The notes beneath the pieces are model-generated. The model was not told the origin of the DNA. It searched no databases and was given only the letters and a program-made list of their open reading frames with translations. A DNA stretch of 15,889 bases from a bacterium (GTDB lineage: Bacteria > Patescibacteriota > Minisyncoccia > Minisyncoccales > JAGMAB01). The stretch lies in contig DAOWKS010000043.1 of assembly GCA_030643665.1 (NCBI GenBank), forward strand, positions 1-15,889. Direction: 5' to 3'. This document shows, in pieces, positions 14,361 through 15,889 of this stretch. Made by a program: the position numbers and the translations under genes. Positions within the stretch are counted from its first letter, which is position 1, and every line of letters begins with the position of its first letter.

Positions 14361-14921
14361 TCACTTGTTCTCTATACAAATATGCCTACCATCTTTAGTT
14401 ATCCAATGACATTCGCCAAATTCTTCGGATTTTTGTTTATCAAAAGCTTCTTTTGCTTTTTTATATTTCTCAAAATACTCTCTGGTTTCTTTTGGTAATT
14501 TGTCAAGGTTACCATCCAAATCGTTCTTATATTTTTCAAGCCATTTTCTCAGATTACCATGTCCCCAATTATAATCCGCAAGTGCTTTATTCACATCGCC
14601 TTCATAGTAATTTAACCATTTTTTGATATATTTAGTCCCCGTCTCAATATTAATATCTGGGTCATATATCCCCCTCCATTTTTCATCTGCCTGGACGCCC
14701 CAAATTGTAGAAGTTGCATCTTTTGATAATTGCATCAGTCCTTTACAATTTTTAGCGCTAACTGCATTTGGCTTGAATGAAGACTCTACATTAATTATAC
14801 TCTTCACTAAATCAGGATCTACTCCCCATTTCTCTGCATGTTCAGCAATGATTTTGTCATATTTATAGTTATCTGTTATTACCTTCCATTCGTTTTTCTT
14901 TTTTTGACTTTTATTAGCCAT
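14361..14921 (-). CDS. Lytic transglycosylase (SLT) domain protein without signal peptide
   Basis: 186 aa. Residues about 22-130 match the SLT / goose-lysozyme-like fold: catalytic Glu46 in IINVESSFKPNAVSAKNCKG, then GLMQL, the repeat-length spacer with DPDINIETGTKYIKKWL, and LADYNWGHGN in place of the usual AYNxG. These enzymes cut the MurNAc-GlcNAc bond of peptidoglycan and leave a 1,6-anhydro end. The N-terminus MANKSQKKKNEWK is charged and has no signal peptide or membrane segment, so export must use another route, or the protein acts after lysis or inside a secretion or phage-like structure. The tail is Lys/Glu-rich helix ending ECHWITKDGRHICIENK. The start ATG 14921 has no strong ribosome site. 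The AAAGGTCGAATTT motif lies 30 nt upstream. Confidence 0.88.
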   Translation of the reverse strand: MANKSQKKKNEWKVITDNYKYDKIIAEHAEKWGVDPDLVKSIINVESSFKPNAVSAKNCKGLMQLSKDATSTIWGVQADEKWRGIYDPDINIETGTKYIKKWLNYYEGDVNKALADYNWGHGNLRKWLEKYKNDLDGNLDKLPKETREYFEKYKKAKEAFDKQKSEEFGECHWITKDGRHICIENK

Positions 14922-14950
14922 AGTTTCTAATTTCTATTTAAAACTTAATA

Positions 14951-14963
14951 AAATTCGACCTTT
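14951..14963 (-). promoter_or_regulatory. Shared AAAGGTCGAATTT motif before the transglycosylase-domain gene
   Basis: The 13 bases are identical to those at 10636-10648, followed in both cases by an ATTAA-like stretch and placed 28-30 nt before the start codon. It may be a common control site for the two genes. Confidence 0.4.
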
Positions 14964-14973
14964 TTCTGTATTT

Positions 14974-15033
14974 TACCAAAAAAAACCGCCTCACTGCAAG
15001 CGGAACGATAAAAAAAATTGCCCGGCAATGGGC
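14974..15033 (-). terminator. Two-hairpin terminator repeat after the 101-aa gene
   Basis: On the minus strand ATTGC/GCAAT (15017-15021 with 15025-15029), or the alternative GCCC/GGGC (15020-15023 with 15030-15033), precedes T8. A second CCGC/GCGG stem with a 10-nt loop precedes another T8. It starts 13 nt after the stop at 15046. Confidence 0.8.
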
Positions 15034-15045
15034 ATTATTACGAGT

Positions 15046-15351
15046 TTATCTAATAGTGTATAGAAACAGTTCTTTTCTTTTTCTTATCAATTTAAACGCT
15101 CTAAGTTCAAAAAATCTTTCAGTAGGGTCATACACGCCGACTAGCTGTTCTGAAAAGAAACCATCATAACGCCACAATTCTTCTCCGATGAAAGTTTCTT
15201 TTTTATCCAATCTCCAGATTCCTTTTCTGGCATTAATCAATAAACCCTCTATTCTTTTTTCAGCGTTTTCTATATCAAACAAGTTAGGCAGCCATTCGTT
15301 GGGAGGAAAATCAAGGACGACAATATCTTCTTCTCTAAACATTGTTTCCAT
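15046..15351 (-). CDS. Small protein of unknown function
   Basis: 101 aa, not recognised. It is predicted soluble, with no signal or membrane segment. The first half is acidic and aromatic (DFPPNEWLPNLFDIENAEKR), the last ~30 residues are basic with alternating strand-like pattern (FFELRAFKLIRKRKELFL). Expression looks well supported: ATG 15351 has AAGGAGG with a 9-nt spacer (15361-15367), and a terminator follows the stop by 13 nt. It lies about 100 nt downstream of the PD-(D/E)XK-like gene, so it could be a separate unit or the end of that operon. The strong ribosome site and terminator make it a real gene despite no known family. Confidence 0.75.
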   Translation of the reverse strand: METMFREEDIVVLDFPPNEWLPNLFDIENAEKRIEGLLINARKGIWRLDKKETFIGEELWRYDGFFSEQLVGVYDPTERFFELRAFKLIRKRKELFLYTIR

Positions 15352-15360
15352 TTTTTTCTA

Positions 15361-15367
15361 CCTCCTT
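15361..15367 (-). promoter_or_regulatory. Strong Shine-Dalgarno site of the 101-aa gene
   Basis: AAGGAGG on the minus strand, 9 nt before ATG 15351. It supports the first of two in-frame Met codons as the start. Confidence 0.8.
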
Positions 15368-15449
15368 TTATGTTTTATATTATGTGCTGTATTTTATACC
15401 TTACCTTTTCCAAATCAAAAAGTCAAAAAAATAACCTCCTATTTCCCTT

Positions 15450-15889
15450 TTATTTATGTCCATTAATTGAATTGATATAACTACAATAATCGCATTCGGA
15501 ATCGGCTTCTGGAATTTTATCGCTGTTTAGGCATTGATAAATATCAAGAATAGTTTTTTCAATCCAATCATCATTGCCTTGATAAGGAATTAAACTAACT
15601 CTGAATTCCAATTTCTGGTCAAAAGCTTCAGCGTCGGCAATGCCGTTGCAGTAAACAAAATAGCCGGTATCAGAAACTTTATAGCTATTTTGCCTCAAAA
15701 GCCACTGATAAATTTCCATCTGCCTTTTATATCCCTCGTGCCAGTCCTTATCCAATTTTGTAATTTCTTCTTTTTTTGCCGTTGCTTTGTAACCAACACT
15801 ACTATACTCCCCTTTTGAATTTTGCCATAACTCGTCAATCGCGCCGAAAATTAAAAAATTGGTTGACTCGTGCAAATACTGAATACCGG
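15450..15889 (-). CDS. PD-(D/E)XK nuclease-like protein, 5' end cut off, altered active-site motif
   Basis: The frame is open to the window edge (about 146 codons seen), so the N-terminus is missing; a TTG at 15875 is internal, as the preceding codons still read GIQYL. The fragment resembles the C-terminal half of Cas4/RecB-like PD-(D/E)XK proteins: FGAIDELW supplies the first motif Asp, then SVGYKAT where relatives read VDYKAT, then GYKRQMEIYQWLL with the conserved Gln, and a final CDYC pair near the end that could be half of an Fe-S or zinc site. The codon before Tyr-Lys is GGT (Gly), where Asp would be GAT, so the second metal-binding acid is gone. Either the nuclease is inactive, or this position varies in its subfamily. 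Its partner genes lie outside the window. Confidence 0.75.
   Translation of the reverse strand, partial: GIQYLHESTNFLIFGAIDELWQNSKGEYSSVGYKATAKKEEITKLDKDWHEGYKRQMEIYQWLLRQNSYKVSDTGYFVYCNGIADAEAFDQKLEFRVSLIPYQGNDDWIEKTILDIYQCLNSDKIPEADSECDYCSYINSINGHK

Noticed and set aside
1547..15033. CRISPR-like array from repeated AAAAAACCGCC elements
   Set aside because: Copies are scattered at gene ends with irregular spacing and hairpin plus T-run structure, which fits terminators.

Overview
The window is low-GC DNA with compact intergenic gaps and about 14 genes, all but one on the minus strand. TGA serves as an ordinary stop (for example at 3896 and 4519), so the genetic code is standard. The mix points to a small-genome bacterium of the Candidate Phyla Radiation / Patescibacteria type (Parcubacteria-like): a pilin-like lipid-free leader protein, Cys-rich surface repeats, a short RecQ, a PD-(D/E)XK protein and many AAAAAACCGCC...GGCG terminators. 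This assignment is inferred from gene style, not from a marker gene.

Region 1 (1-7086) holds the end of a soluble double-PAS histidine kinase, a membrane-anchored protein fusing an L,D-transpeptidase (YkuD) to a D-alanyl-D-alanine carboxypeptidase, a multi-pass membrane protein with a Ca-binding-like tail, a pilin-like anchored protein, a Cys-rich repeat surface protein, and a RecQ helicase lacking its usual C-terminal domains. RecQ, the Cys-rich gene and the pilin-like gene are closely packed.

Region 2 (about 7130-11730) looks like an accessory island. Three minus-strand genes lie in a row: an unknown protein (10739-11602), a protein with a hydrophobic Gly/Ala segment and a polar Gly-rich tail ending in Gly-Gly (9811-10608), and a 696-aa QueC-like PP-loop ATPase of the type seen in QatC-like defence proteins (7651-9741). 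A convergent ASCH-domain gene (7243-7641) abuts the QueC-like gene. The block is bracketed by two same-orientation copies of a dispersed terminator repeat, and operator-like dyads precede the first two genes. This is the best candidate for an undescribed system.

Region 3 (11727-14154) is a lysA-ddh operon. Ddh makes meso-diaminopimelate and LysA decarboxylates it to lysine, so the pair sets the split between peptidoglycan precursor and lysine. It has a recognisable promoter, a roughly 135-nt structured leader, a strong Shine-Dalgarno site that fixes the lysA start, and a strong terminator.

Region 4 (14167-15889) carries a lytic transglycosylase-domain protein without a signal peptide, a small unknown protein, and the C-terminal part of a PD-(D/E)XK nuclease-like protein whose motif acid appears replaced by Gly. 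Several genes concern the cell wall: YkuD/carboxypeptidase, lysA, ddh and the transglycosylase. No tRNA, rRNA, CRISPR array or insertion sequence was recognised.
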